A stretch of DNA of 64,000 nt, from IMG/VR virus record IMGVR_UViG_3300044625_001067, positions 213,245 through 277,244 of that record. One strand, given 5' to 3'. A model generated the notes under the pieces. The model was not told the origin of the DNA. It worked only from the letters and a program-made list of their open reading frames with translations, and did no database searches. Position 1 is the stretch's first letter; every line of letters starts with the position of its first letter. The translations under genes and the position numbers were made by a program. The stretch comes from a virus. Positions 49,094 to 57,081 of the stretch are shown in pieces.

Positions 49094-49630
49094 ATGAACG
49101 TCCCCGGATTTACAACCGAGTCTTTAGCTGCAGTACAAGAAATGCTATACGGGGAGTCTCCGTGGGAACAGCAGTTTTTGACGGGCAAGACCACAGAGAA
49201 GCTTCCGAGAGAGAACAAAACTACGCACGCCCAAAGTTTACAAGGCATGGACATTGATAGTCGTCCGGGGAAACAAAAAGGAAGTGAGGGTAAGCAAAAA
49301 GAGCAAAGTTCAGAGTCAATCTTCCCTGTTTCTCTCCCGAAAGGAAACCCGCAGCAAGGCCCAAGATCGCGTAGCGATCTTAAAGGACTCGCAATGTTTG
49401 ATGAGTTGGGGCAAAAGGGCAAGGAACTCTCGGCAAGCTATGAGGAAAACTGCCGTCCGAGGCCCCAGCCTCGAAGCACAGAGCAACGCCAGGCCACCCA
49501 GCAAGCGCAGCAAGCGGCACAGCAGCAAGGCCAAACTTTCGACCAGCAGCCTCAGCAACAAGTACAAGACTTAGGTAGGCAAGGCGGCCAAGCTGAAAGG
49601 AAGCCAACATTGCCGGTTTGCAACGAATAA
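49094..49630 (+). CDS. Gln-rich protein with effector-like N-terminus
   Basis: A 178-residue, largely disordered protein. Residues 1-20 (V-P-G-F-T-T-E-S-L-A-A-V-Q-E-M-L) follow the same G-x-F-x-x-E-(A/S)-L-x-A pattern as the tagged proteins, but the Cys module is absent. The C-terminal ~60 residues are Gln/Ala/Arg-rich (E-Q-R-Q-A-T-Q-Q-A-Q-Q-A-A-Q-Q-Q-G). It could be another internal head protein. No family is recognised. Confidence 0.6.
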   Translation: MNVPGFTTESLAAVQEMLYGESPWEQQFLTGKTTEKLPRENKTTHAQSLQGMDIDSRPGKQKGSEGKQKEQSSESIFPVSLPKGNPQQGPRSRSDLKGLAMFDELGQKGKELSASYEENCRPRPQPRSTEQRQATQQAQQAAQQQGQTFDQQPQQQVQDLGRQGGQAERKPTLPVCNE

Positions 49631-49647
49631 CTTCACCTATTACAAAC

Positions 49648-51027
49648 ATGGCACACGGTTCTTTTTCTTTTGAAGCTCTCCAAGCGTACGAAGCTCTCGT
49701 CGCCGAGACGCACCCTTTGAACTTCTCCGAGGGGGAAACGTACGACTTTACACGTTGTGTGAGGAAGGACGGTACTATATACGGTAGCCGAGGAAAGTGT
49801 AAGCAGGGTACAGAAATTGGGGCGAAAGAGGAGAGTCAAGTAAAAGGAAAGCGTGGCCCTAAGGCAGGGGGAATGAGGCTCACCGAAAAAATAAAAGGGT
49901 TGGGAGCTGAAGACCTTAAGAAGGTTCTCCAGGACCCTCGCGTAACCCCAAAGCAAAGGGCAGTTTTAGAAGGTTTGCTCAAGAGCAAAGGGGGAGTGAA
50001 AGCTCCTGAGGGCCAGATGTCCAAGAAGGGTAGCGGGCCAGATAGGAAAACCAGCAGGGAAGAGCTGAGGAAAGCAGTCTCAGAAAACAACCCTAAGGTG
50101 CAGGATGAATACGATTGGGTTGGGTCAGGCCCCAAAGCAGTGGCGGAAATAAAAAGAAGTTACAGGATGATGCAAACCCTGGTCAAGTCGCCGGAGTTGG
50201 ACACGGTTGCAAATAAGGCTCGATTGATTAATCTTCGACTGTTGATTTATCAGAAGGAAAGAGAGCTGAAGGAAAGGAAGAAGCCAGGCAGAGACCCGAA
50301 GACGTACGAAGCGGATCTAAAGAATTCCCCTAAGTATGACAAGACTCCGGGAAGTAGCTCCCCGATTCCTAAACGAGTCCCGAAAGATTCCGGTGAAACA
50401 GAATTACCGTGGTCGCCAAGTTTAAAGTCCCTTTACGAGAAGCAGGGATTCAACGCCAAGCCCGAACTTGTTGCAACGGTCGACGATTTACGAAAACGAA
50501 AGGACATTGTAACAAACTCTGACGGATCCCCCCGAATCTTCTATCGTGGTGTTGGGGACGAGAAATTCGCGGATCAATTTAAGGGGTTGGGGAGCGAGGG
50601 GGGTAGTCACTACCCTGGTAAAGGAATATTCGGCAATGGGTCCTACGCCGCAGCACCTTCCTACCACGACCCAAGCGAAGCGTCTACCCGTGAAGCCATT
50701 AAGACAGCAAAAGCGTATGCAGGGGAGAGGAATAATCTTTCTTCAAAAGTTACGGCTTTTGCACTCAGAAAAGACGCAAATATAGTACAATTCAGTGGTA
50801 AAACAGCGCAAGAGGGAATGGAACAGCTCATGGGGTGGAGGGAAATAACCCTGAACGAAGCTCAGAATAAGACCGGGTACCGCTTCAAGGACTTGGGGGA
50901 AGCTGCAGCGGCAGTGGGAATCCACGCCTTCACTTTCCCCTCACTTGGGAAAGACTATTTGGTTCTCCTTAACCGTGGAGCAATCATTGCCGCCATGGAC
51001 TCACAAATCCCCGACGAAAACGAATGA
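49648..51027 (+). CDS. Tagged ADP-ribosyltransferase-like effector (copy 1)
   Basis: A 459-residue protein from ATG 49648. Tag: H-G-S-F-S-F-E-A-L-Q-A-Y-E-A-L-V, N-F-S-E-G, Y-D-F-T-R-C-V-R-K-D-G-T-I-Y-G-S, C-K-Q-G-T-E. Then a spacer domain (M-R-L-T-E-K-I-K-G-L-G-A-E-D-L-K-K-V-L) and a basic helical part. The C-terminal ~180 residues look like an ART fold: F-Y-R300-G-V, H-Y-P-G-K-G-I-F-G-N-G-S332-Y-A-A, A-K-A-Y-A, and a final L-N-R-G-A. T4 Alt is a packaged, injected ADP-ribosyltransferase, so a similar role is proposed. The family assignment is by motif only. A partner ORF overlaps the stop. Confidence 0.7.
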   Translation: MAHGSFSFEALQAYEALVAETHPLNFSEGETYDFTRCVRKDGTIYGSRGKCKQGTEIGAKEESQVKGKRGPKAGGMRLTEKIKGLGAEDLKKVLQDPRVTPKQRAVLEGLLKSKGGVKAPEGQMSKKGSGPDRKTSREELRKAVSENNPKVQDEYDWVGSGPKAVAEIKRSYRMMQTLVKSPELDTVANKARLINLRLLIYQKERELKERKKPGRDPKTYEADLKNSPKYDKTPGSSSPIPKRVPKDSGETELPWSPSLKSLYEKQGFNAKPELVATVDDLRKRKDIVTNSDGSPRIFYRGVGDEKFADQFKGLGSEGGSHYPGKGIFGNGSYAAAPSYHDPSEASTREAIKTAKAYAGERNNLSSKVTAFALRKDANIVQFSGKTAQEGMEQLMGWREITLNEAQNKTGYRFKDLGEAAAAVGIHAFTFPSLGKDYLVLLNRGAIIAAMDSQIPDENE

Positions 51028-51188
51028 ACATCAACGACCCCACAATCAGCCGCATTCTCGCTGTTCTTATTCAACCGGTCCTTTTCGAGGATAGGCGCAA
51101 GTTCATCGAAGATGCCGAGAAAGCAACCAACATGGACTCCTTCATCAGGGGCATTAACAGGTACAAGACGGATACTACTGAGACATAG
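51024..51188 (+). CDS. Small partner of ART-like gene (copy 1)
   Basis: A 54-residue ORF whose ATG overlaps the upstream stop (ATGA). It is clearly homologous to the 56-residue ORF after the second ART-like gene (58502): M-N-I-(N/K)-D-P, (R/S)-I-L-x-x-L-I-Q, D-R-x-x-F-I-E-D-A-(E/K) and M-(D/K)-S-F-(I/M). A conserved pair suggests an immunity protein, an assembly chaperone or an activator of the transferase. Confidence 0.7.
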   Translation: MNINDPTISRILAVLIQPVLFEDRRKFIEDAEKATNMDSFIRGINRYKTDTTET

Positions 51189-51238
51189 GCCGGGGGAACC
51201 TTTCCTTGTGCTCTCAGGGACTCCTCTTACGGGGCCGA

Positions 51239-51248
51239 GGGTAAAACC
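51239..51248 (+). promoter_or_regulatory. GGGTAAAACC element
   Basis: Recurring element with 33 nt to the ATG at 51282; a short direct repeat of TAACCAAG lies in the leader, ending AAGGAACA before the start. Confidence 0.45.
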
Positions 51249-51281
51249 TTAGTAACCAAGTAACTAAGTAACCAAGGAACA

Positions 51282-52010
51282 ATGCCACAATTCACACCAG
51301 AAAAATTCCTAGACTTTGTTCGCTACCGTAGAAGCGATAATCCTAACCAAGAAGCTGCTTTCCTCGACTTTGCTAAGCAAGTTTTTGCAAAGCAACCCGA
51401 GCTACTCACTGACGAAGCAACGTGGGTGCGAAAGTACCGCACACCTTACACTCCGCCCACACAACCTTTGGCCCCCTCACCGAAGCAGTATGTTTCCAAG
51501 GAAACTCTAGCATACGTGTGGCAATGCGCTCCTACCCTAATCACTGACTCCGAAGTGTCCGAGCTAAACAAGTGCCTCGGGGACTTCGGAATAACAACAC
51601 CGCCCCGAATTCGCCATTTTCTCAGTCAAACAGCTCACGAGTCCGGCGGTGGCCGCTGGAAGAAAGAACTTGCTTCGGGGTGGGACTACGAAGGTAGGAG
51701 AGACCTGGGAAATACGCAACCGGGCGATGGCCCCCGCTTCAAAGGTGCGGGCTACATACAATTGACAGGGCGAGCGAACTACCAAGACTTTGCTAATTTT
51801 ACTAAAGACCCTCAGGTGATGCAAGGTGTGAACTACGTTGCGGACAATTACCCTTTCTCTTCGGCAGGGTTCTGGTGGTTTAACAACGGAATGAATGCTC
51901 TTTGTGATAAGAACCCCTCGGTGGAGCAGGTTACCAGGAGAGTTAACGGCGGCTACAACGGTCTTGAAGACCGCAAAATGTACTACAGTCGCACACTCCA
52001 AGTTGTTTGA
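51282..52010 (+). CDS. GH19 chitinase-like endolysin
   Basis: A 242-residue protein. The N-terminal ~70 residues are a helical domain and Pro-rich linker. From about residue 70 it is a GH19/lysozyme-like domain: [11 protein letters not shown]120-S-G-G-G-R-W with the catalytic Glu, Q-P-G-D-G[17 protein letters not shown], and [12 protein letters not shown]. It would cleave the peptidoglycan glycan strand at lysis. No signal peptide is present, so a holin is required. It is an ordinary lysis gene embedded in the effector island. Confidence 0.85.
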   Translation: MPQFTPEKFLDFVRYRRSDNPNQEAAFLDFAKQVFAKQPELLTDEATWVRKYRTPYTPPTQPLAPSPKQYVSKETLAYVWQCAPTLITDSEVSELNKCLGDFGITTPPRIRHFLSQTAHESGGGRWKKELASGWDYEGRRDLGNTQPGDGPRFKGAGYIQLTGRANYQDFANFTKDPQVMQGVNYVADNYPFSSAGFWWFNNGMNALCDKNPSVEQVTRRVNGGYNGLEDRKMYYSRTLQVV

Positions 52011-52187
52011 TTTTGCTTGCGGTAGAAGAACCCGGCTCTTTGCGCTCCCACTCCTTATTTGTGTACGAATTCTGGCAAATGACGGACTATTTGTGACTGT
52101 TCGGAGCCCGAAACCAAAGGTCGCACCCTTGGAAATTTGCTGCTTCACGAAACGGATTCCCACACTAAGTACGTAGTTAACACGGCA

Positions 52188-52430
52188 ATGGAGAACTTTG
52201 ACGAGACGAAAAGAACATACAACACGAAAGTCAGGGAACCGTGGAACCCTGTCATCAAAACATGCCTAGATGCAATAGACCGACACATGTCCTTGCATCT
52301 TAGAACGGGGTGCCCCCAGAACTTGCAACAAGCTGAGCTGCTAAGGGCGTACGTTAGGGGGTTGAAGGAGTGGGTGCGGTCCGAGGAGATTAAGAGTGGT
52401 TGCGGAGGGAGGAATCAAGGTGAGGGGTAA
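52188..52430 (+). CDS. Small hypothetical protein
   Basis: An 80-residue helical protein; the ATG at 52188 is preferred over an upstream in-frame start. Text such as W-N-P-V-I-K-T-C-L-D-A-I-D-R-H and A-E-L-L-R-A-Y-V-R-G-L-K-E-W is seen, with no known family. The 177-nt gap upstream (52011-52187) holds no clear element. Its stop codon lies within the repeated cassette boundary described next. Confidence 0.55.
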   Translation: MENFDETKRTYNTKVREPWNPVIKTCLDAIDRHMSLHLRTGCPQNLQQAELLRAYVRGLKEWVRSEEIKSGCGGRNQGEG

Positions 52431-52469
52431 ACCGCCCCTTTACGCCTGCGAAGCAAACAGGGTAAAATA
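52424..52469 (+). repeat. Cassette-boundary repeat, copy 1 (terminator-like plus GGGTAAAAT)
   Basis: A 46-nt sequence nearly the same as 53379-53423 (one base length difference). It contains G-run TAAACCG C-run with TTTA, a terminator-like hairpin, then a conserved 17-nt stretch and GGGTAAAAT (52460-52468), 20 nt before the ATG at 52489. Confidence 0.75.
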
Positions 52470-52488
52470 GAGCATACATGCAAGTCTT

Positions 52489-53171
52489 ATGCAAGGATCC
52501 TTCTCTGACGAAGCACTCTCTACTTACGTTCAGGTCCTTAAAGATACTCTCGGGGTTTCCTTCTCTGAAGGGAGCTATGACTTCGTTCGCTGTGTGAAAC
52601 CTAACGGCGACGCGTACGGAACAGCAGGGCAATGCAGGAAAGGGGTCCAAGAAGATAAGGGTAGTGAAGAAAGTGGAAGCACTTCAAAGGGGGAAGGGGG
52701 GGGGGGGGGTATTTGTCGGGGAGCAGAGTGGATCTATCTCAGCTTGAAGGAAAAGCTGAGCAATGGAGAAAAGAGGCAGGTTTAAAACCACCGGGAGACC
52801 TTTTGTTAAAACACGATCGTGTTCACGTGCTGCTTCACGAGTATTTAGGTGGGAAAGATACGATAGCAAGTCTGGTCGGGGTCAAGGGAAAAAGCCCAAC
52901 TGTGGCGGAAGAATATTTGGTTACTATGTTGCACAGGGACGCAACGGCTAGGTCTGAGAATGGAGGGAAACCAGAGTCGAAGTCTGACATAAAGAAACAC
53001 TTCGTAATGTTTCACACAATGCTCAAGTCTTTCGGTCAAATCCCTGACGACGAGGCTTCTGTCTATAGAGACTATGACAAGTTCACCGACATATACGAGA
53101 ATATGAGAAAGAGGTCGGACTTCAACAAGTTAATAGAAGCAGTTCAAACTGTTACAACTCCCCCTAAATAA
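52489..53171 (+). CDS. Tagged effector-family protein split by a G14 frameshift
   Basis: The 5' ORF (52489-52785) has the full tag: M-Q-G-S-F-S-D-E-A-L-S-T-Y, F-S-E-G, Y-D-F-V-R-C-V-K-P-N-G-D-A-Y-G-T, C-R-K-G. It runs out of frame after the G14 tract at 52696-52709. The body continues to 53171 in another frame (S-G-S-R-V-D-L-S-Q-L-E-G-K-A-E, H-D-R-V-H-V-L-L-H-E-Y-L-G). With 12 or 15 G the two parts form one ORF of about 226 residues. The tract may slip (on/off switching), or its length may be a sequencing artefact. No catalytic motif is recognised in the body. A small ORF follows. Confidence 0.75.
52696..52709 (+). repeat. G14 homopolymer tract inside a tagged gene
   Basis: Fourteen consecutive G, the longest homopolymer in the window, located at the linker between tag and body and responsible for the frame change. 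Confidence 0.9.
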
Positions 53172-53180
53172 GTTATTACC

Positions 53181-53354
53181 ATGTACAAAGAAACAATTAA
53201 AGAGTTTCTCTCAAACCCTGGCGTAAAAGACGCCCTGAAGGAGGGGGATTTAGAGCTAGTAGCACTCTTGGCGTCGTCAGTTGGGAATCTCAGACGAGAC
53301 CCCGACCTTCGGACGCTAAGTAATTTTCTTATGGGGAAGTTAAAAGAAAGGTGA
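53181..53354 (+). CDS. Small ORF following a tagged gene (possible partner)
   Basis: A 57-residue ORF 9 nt after the frameshifted tagged gene: M-Y-K-E-T-I-K-E-F-L, then G-D-L-E-L-V-A-L-L-A-S-S-V-G-N-L and L-M-G-K-L-K-E-R. It is too short for firm assignment, but its size and position match the partner ORFs behind the kinase-like and ART-like genes. There is no homologue elsewhere in the window. Confidence 0.5.
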   Translation: MYKETIKEFLSNPGVKDALKEGDLELVALLASSVGNLRRDPDLRTLSNFLMGKLKER

Positions 53355-53378
53355 GGCCCACCCCTAAGCAGAGAAGGG

Positions 53379-53423
53379 GGGGTAAACCGCCCTTTACGCC
53401 TGCGAAGCAAACAGGGTAAAATA
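53379..53423 (+). repeat. Cassette-boundary repeat, copy 2 (terminator-like plus GGGTAAAAT)
   Basis: A 45-nt near-copy of 52424-52469, again with a terminator-like G-TAAACCG-C hairpin followed by GGGTAAAAT (53414-53422), 21 nt before the ATG at 53444. The identity continues partly into the leader (GCATAC) and the first codons. Confidence 0.75.
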
Positions 53424-53443
53424 AGGCATACTCGGTAAATCGT

Positions 53444-55048
53444 ATGCAAGGCTCATTCACCCCTGACTCCGCCGAAAAGTTTCTCGCGCTGATGCGTGAG
53501 GCAGGTTACGAAGCGTCCGCCATCTCAAGTGCAGGGGGACTTCAAGATTTCTCTGAAGGGGCTAGGAGTCGCGGAGAGCAGCAATTTGTCGCAAACTCCG
53601 GTGAAGCTCGCGGAGAATACATTGAGAACTACGACTACACTCGCTGCGTCCGCCCCAATGGCACTGCATACGGCACTGGAGGGACCTGCCGCAAGGGCAC
53701 CTCTGAAGAGAAGGGAGAGAACGATGCAATAAGCCAACTTGCGGGAATGCTCCCGAAAGGGTCGAAGATTGTTGGAAGTTCTGGGCGGACTCAAACAGTG
53801 GGTGCAAAGGGCAAGGTCAAAGCGGGGCTAACCGGTGAGCACTGGGCTGTAATTAACGAGAAAATGAAAGAGGTGGGAGAGAAGCTAAGCCGCCAGGAGG
53901 GGTTGCTGAAGCGCATGTCGGACTCACCGAAGTTTGATGACTTAAGGAAAACCACACAGGATAAGATTGAAAAGTTGAGTAGTGCCTATAAAAAGCTCAA
54001 TCAGACGAAGATGCAAATTCGGGACTCCCTGGACAAAGGGAGAATTGAGACCGGTGTGATGGTTCCCCTTGTACCAGAGAACCTGACTCCGAGCGGGGTC
54101 ACGAGGTTTCCGAGCAAGGCCCGAATTTCTCAGGCTGCGGACCCCACTCCGAGCAAAGAGGTGGCACCGGATAAGAAGAAGAGGGGGGCGAAGCCGGGTG
54201 GAATGCGGGTTACTGAGAAGATTAAGGCTTTGGGGGCTGAGGACCTTAAGAAAGTTCTGAGTGACCCGAGACTGAACGACAGGCAAAGGGGGCAGCTGAA
54301 TAAGTTGTTGAAGGAGAAGCAGGGTGAGGGGTTAAAGGGACCTCAAGCGGCAACTTCCAAGGGGGGTACACTACCACACTCAGTTGCAATGGCAAGAAGA
54401 ACTGAAGCTATGTTTAAGAAGGGCGAACAGATAGGCACTAAAGCACAAGACTACCTTAGAGACCGTGGTGCGCTTCAGGCACCTTGGGGGAGCAGGTTAT
54501 CCAATGCAGTAGGGCGTGCAGGGCGTGTTGTGTTCGCTAACAGAATTCGACTGGCCCAATTACGGATGCGACGTGTTAACGATGCATTGGACGATCGGAG
54601 CCCTGGAGGGGCGAAGAAAGACACGATGGTCGGGGACCTTTCTCCCGCCAAGATAGCGGCGATGGAAAACAAAGCTAACCGAATGGCTAGAAAAAACCGT
54701 CAAGCAGATCGAGCAGCACTAGCTAGAAAATTAGCGAAAGAAATGGGCGGGGATGATAGAGACCCTTCCAAGAACAAAACAGCTTTAAGGTTGGTTCAAG
54801 AGAAAGTCGCGAAAGAAGGTCAAAGGAGCCAGGAACCCGCACCGAAGAGGGAGTTAAGGGGGCAGGAGCTTGGAAACGCAATGGTGCTCCATGCTAACAT
54901 TGCCGAGCGTGTACGGGCAAATTACGGGGGCAGTCTGGCGACGAAAAAAGCCAGAGCTGAGCTGCAAGCGGAACTCGACAAAGAAGGAGCACTCAACCGT
55001 GATGAAATTTCAAGGATGCTTAAGGCAGATAGGGCGGAGAGACGCTGA
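53444..55048 (+). CDS. Tagged large basic effector-family protein
   Basis: A 534-residue protein. Its tag is extended: M-Q-G-S-F-T, a longer helix, Q-D-F-S-E-G at 35-40, about 25 extra residues, then Y-D-Y-T-R-C-V-R-P-N-G-T-A-Y-G-T and C-R-K-G-T. After a coiled-coil part comes the spacer domain (M-R-V-T-E-K-I-K-A-L-G-A-E-D-L-K-K-V-L, then R-Q-R-G-Q-L-N-K-L-L-K) shared with the two ART-like genes, but no ART motifs follow. The C-terminal ~200 residues are highly basic (Arg/Lys/Ala). DNA- or RNA-binding or a condensed internal protein is possible. Function unknown. Confidence 0.72.
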   Translation: MQGSFTPDSAEKFLALMREAGYEASAISSAGGLQDFSEGARSRGEQQFVANSGEARGEYIENYDYTRCVRPNGTAYGTGGTCRKGTSEEKGENDAISQLAGMLPKGSKIVGSSGRTQTVGAKGKVKAGLTGEHWAVINEKMKEVGEKLSRQEGLLKRMSDSPKFDDLRKTTQDKIEKLSSAYKKLNQTKMQIRDSLDKGRIETGVMVPLVPENLTPSGVTRFPSKARISQAADPTPSKEVAPDKKKRGAKPGGMRVTEKIKALGAEDLKKVLSDPRLNDRQRGQLNKLLKEKQGEGLKGPQAATSKGGTLPHSVAMARRTEAMFKKGEQIGTKAQDYLRDRGALQAPWGSRLSNAVGRAGRVVFANRIRLAQLRMRRVNDALDDRSPGGAKKDTMVGDLSPAKIAAMENKANRMARKNRQADRAALARKLAKEMGGDDRDPSKNKTALRLVQEKVAKEGQRSQEPAPKRELRGQELGNAMVLHANIAERVRANYGGSLATKKARAELQAELDKEGALNRDEISRMLKADRAERR

Positions 55049-55068
55049 GTAGTACCACCCCAAAAGGG

Positions 55069-55090
55069 AAAGGGCGGTAAACCGCCTTTC
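55069..55090 (+). terminator. Rho-independent terminator
   Basis: AAAGGGCGG (55069-55077), TAAA loop, CCGCC (55082-55086) and TTT, 20 nt after the stop of the basic effector gene. It shares the GGTAAACCGCC core with the cassette-boundary repeats. Confidence 0.7.
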
Positions 55091-55131
55091 CTTGGCCGGT
55101 TCTCCGGCCTGTTTCTGCGGGGTAGAAACGG

Positions 55132-55137
55132 TATAAT
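55132..55137 (+). promoter_or_regulatory. TATAAT -10 box before helicase gene
   Basis: A perfect TATAAT 20 nt before the GTG at 55158. No good -35 box is seen. A GGGGTAGAAA variant of the common element lies just upstream (55119-55128). Confidence 0.4.
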
Positions 55138-55157
55138 TAATTCATTGAAGCCCATTC

Positions 55158-56642
55158 GTGAAAACCACCCTTTCCCTGTCCCCTCAGCAGCAAGCCGCCA
55201 AGGGGTGGGTTCGAACCGGATCCGGAAACCTCATCGTAAGGTCCGTAGCAGGCTCCGGAAAGACTACCCTGCTGGTGGAAATGCTCCCTGAGACAGAGGG
55301 GGAAGTGGCGTTCTGTGCGTACAACAAGGCAATTTCTGAGGAGATTGCTCAGCGTGTAGCACCTTTGGGACTGCAGAGCCGAGTGCGGACCGGGACGTGT
55401 CACTCGTTCGGTTTCGCTGCGCTGCGTGCTGCATACAAAAACATTAAGGTTGACGGGAAGAAACTAGGAAACATTGCGGAGGATACGATAGAAAACTGGG
55501 GAATTCGCCGGTTTTGCGTCGCCACAGCGGCAATGGCAAAGCAACTCGGCTACCAAATTGACCCTGCGTTCAGTTGGGACGCGATGGTAAGCCACTTTTC
55601 TCTCGGAGACCTCCTTCCTGAAGATGCTTCTTACGACGAAGCAATTCGAGAAACTGCGAAGTTAGTGCGCAAAAGCAACTCCATGCTGAGCAAAGTCGTG
55701 GACTTTGACGACATGATTTATGGACCTCTGGTAAAGAACCTTCCATTTCGTCAGTACGAATGGTGCTTTCTAGACGAGGCGCAAGACGCGAACTTCGTCC
55801 GTCGAGCAATGATGAAGAAAATGCTGAAGCCGACTGGGCGTTTTGTCGCCGTGGGTGACGAACACCAGGCGATCTACGGATTCACCGGGGCTGACCATGC
55901 CTCCCTAGAGAACATTGCAACGGAGTTTCAAGCCACGGAGTTGCCTCTCACGGTTACTTATCGCTGCCCCAAGAAGATTGTTGCAAAGGCGCAGGAGTGG
56001 GTCAGCCACATTGAGGCACACGAAAGTGCTCCAGAGGGCATTGTGGATAGCGCCACGGTTAAGAAAGCCATGGGCAAAGGGGAATTTGGTGCGTCGGACG
56101 CCATCCTGTGCCGCACCACAAAGCCACTTATCGAACTCGCCTACAAACTGCTGCGTGAGGGTACAGCGTGCAGAGTCGAAGGGCGGGCCATCGGGGAGGG
56201 CCTAATCAAGCTGGCAAAGCGATGGAAAAAAGTAACTACTGTGGCACAACTCGAAGAGAGACTGGAGCAGTACGAAGGTGCCGAAATGACCAAAGCCCAG
56301 GCAAAGGGCAACAACGACCGGTGCTCCACGGTAGAAGACCAGGTGGGGACGCTTCGTGTTCTGATTGAAAACTGCGACCCTAGCGACTCCATTGAGGTTC
56401 TTGTGAGCAACATTCGAGAGCTTTTCTCGGACAGCGAAGGAAACCAGAGGAGGGTCCTCACACTGTCTACCATTCACCGAGCCAAGGGGCGAGAGTGGGA
56501 CCGCGTGTTTGCACTGGATATGGACCGCCTGAGCCCGAGTCGCTGGGCGAAGAAGCCGTGGGAGCTTGCTCAGGAAAGCAATCTGTGCTATGTACAGGTT
56601 ACTCGGGCGAAGAAGCATCTAACACTGCTTTCATCCGTCTGA
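55158..56642 (+). CDS. UvrD/Rep-like superfamily 1 DNA helicase
   Basis: A 494-residue protein from GTG. SF1 motifs in order: Q-motif L-S-P-Q-Q-Q-A-A; Walker A A-G-S-G-K-T-T (about 31-37); Ia region F-C-A-Y-N-K-A-I; Ic T-C-H-S-F-G; Walker B F-L-D-E-A-Q-D; motif III V-G-D-E-H-Q-A-I-Y-G-F; motif IV T-Y-R-C-P; motif V T-I-H-R-A-K-G-R-E-W; motif VI Y-V-Q-V-T-R-A-K. It is a 3'-5' translocase of UvrD type, useful for recombination or replication restart. It stands in the middle of the effector island without an obvious partner. Confidence 0.9.
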   Translation: MKTTLSLSPQQQAAKGWVRTGSGNLIVRSVAGSGKTTLLVEMLPETEGEVAFCAYNKAISEEIAQRVAPLGLQSRVRTGTCHSFGFAALRAAYKNIKVDGKKLGNIAEDTIENWGIRRFCVATAAMAKQLGYQIDPAFSWDAMVSHFSLGDLLPEDASYDEAIRETAKLVRKSNSMLSKVVDFDDMIYGPLVKNLPFRQYEWCFLDEAQDANFVRRAMMKKMLKPTGRFVAVGDEHQAIYGFTGADHASLENIATEFQATELPLTVTYRCPKKIVAKAQEWVSHIEAHESAPEGIVDSATVKKAMGKGEFGASDAILCRTTKPLIELAYKLLREGTACRVEGRAIGEGLIKLAKRWKKVTTVAQLEERLEQYEGAEMTKAQAKGNNDRCSTVEDQVGTLRVLIENCDPSDSIEVLVSNIRELFSDSEGNQRRVLTLSTIHRAKGREWDRVFALDMDRLSPSRWAKKPWELAQESNLCYVQVTRAKKHLTLLSSV

Positions 56643-56649
56643 CTGCCGA

Positions 56650-56658
56650 GGGTGAAAT
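56650..56658 (+). promoter_or_regulatory. GGGTGAAAT, variant GGGTAAA element
   Basis: One-base variant of the recurring element at the standard distance (21 nt) from the ATG at 56680, supporting that start. Confidence 0.4.
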
Positions 56659-56679
56659 TTGGTAGATGTTTTTGTACAG

Positions 56680-57000
56680 ATGGGCGGTTACTTCTCAGAC
56701 ATGGCACTGGATTCGTACCGGAGTCTTGTGATTGAACTGCAAGGTGCGGATTTCGCTGAGGGGGAAACCTATGACTTTACACGCTGCGTAAAACCGTCCG
56801 GTGAAGCGTACGGAACGGCGGGGCAGTGTAGGAAGGGTACGGAGGAGGCTAAGGTGGAAGCCCCACCTAATGGAGGAATAAGAGAGGTCAAACAGGGTGC
56901 CCCAAAGGTCCGGGGAATGCGCGTGGGGAAGACGGTTAAGAGCCTTTCCGTCGGGGACCAGGAAAAGCTTCTAGGTGATCCGAGAGTAAAGCCTCACTAG
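56680..57000 (+). CDS. Tag and spacer segment upstream of the second ART-like gene
   Basis: A 106-residue ORF with the tag (G-G-Y-F-S-D-M-A-L-D-S-Y, F-A-E-G, Y-D-F-T-R-C-V-K-P-S-G-E-A-Y-G-T, C-R-K-G-T-E) and the spacer domain (M-R-V-G-K-T-V-K-S-L-S, D-P-R-V-K-P-H). It ends at TAG 56998-57000. The same frame goes on with A-A-K-I-Q-K-L-I-D-D-K, a second stop (TAA 57034-57036), then the ART-like ORF. By alignment with the 49648 protein the TAG replaces a Gln. The gene is therefore broken, read through, or expressed as two parts. Confidence 0.7.
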   Translation: MGGYFSDMALDSYRSLVIELQGADFAEGETYDFTRCVKPSGEAYGTAGQCRKGTEEAKVEAPPNGGIREVKQGAPKVRGMRVGKTVKSLSVGDQEKLLGDPRVKPH

Positions 57001-57081
57001 GCCGCCAAGATTCAAAAGCTAATAGACGATAAGTAAGGCTCAGAGACTACCCCCAAGCCCAAAGCCGAAACCAAGCCCAAG

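Noticed and set aside
52011-52187. Possible tRNA or small RNA in the gap after the endolysin gene
   Set aside because: No acceptor stem, anticodon arm or T-arm consensus (GGTTCGAATCC type) could be arranged; the GTTCGGAGCC text does not fold into a cloverleaf.
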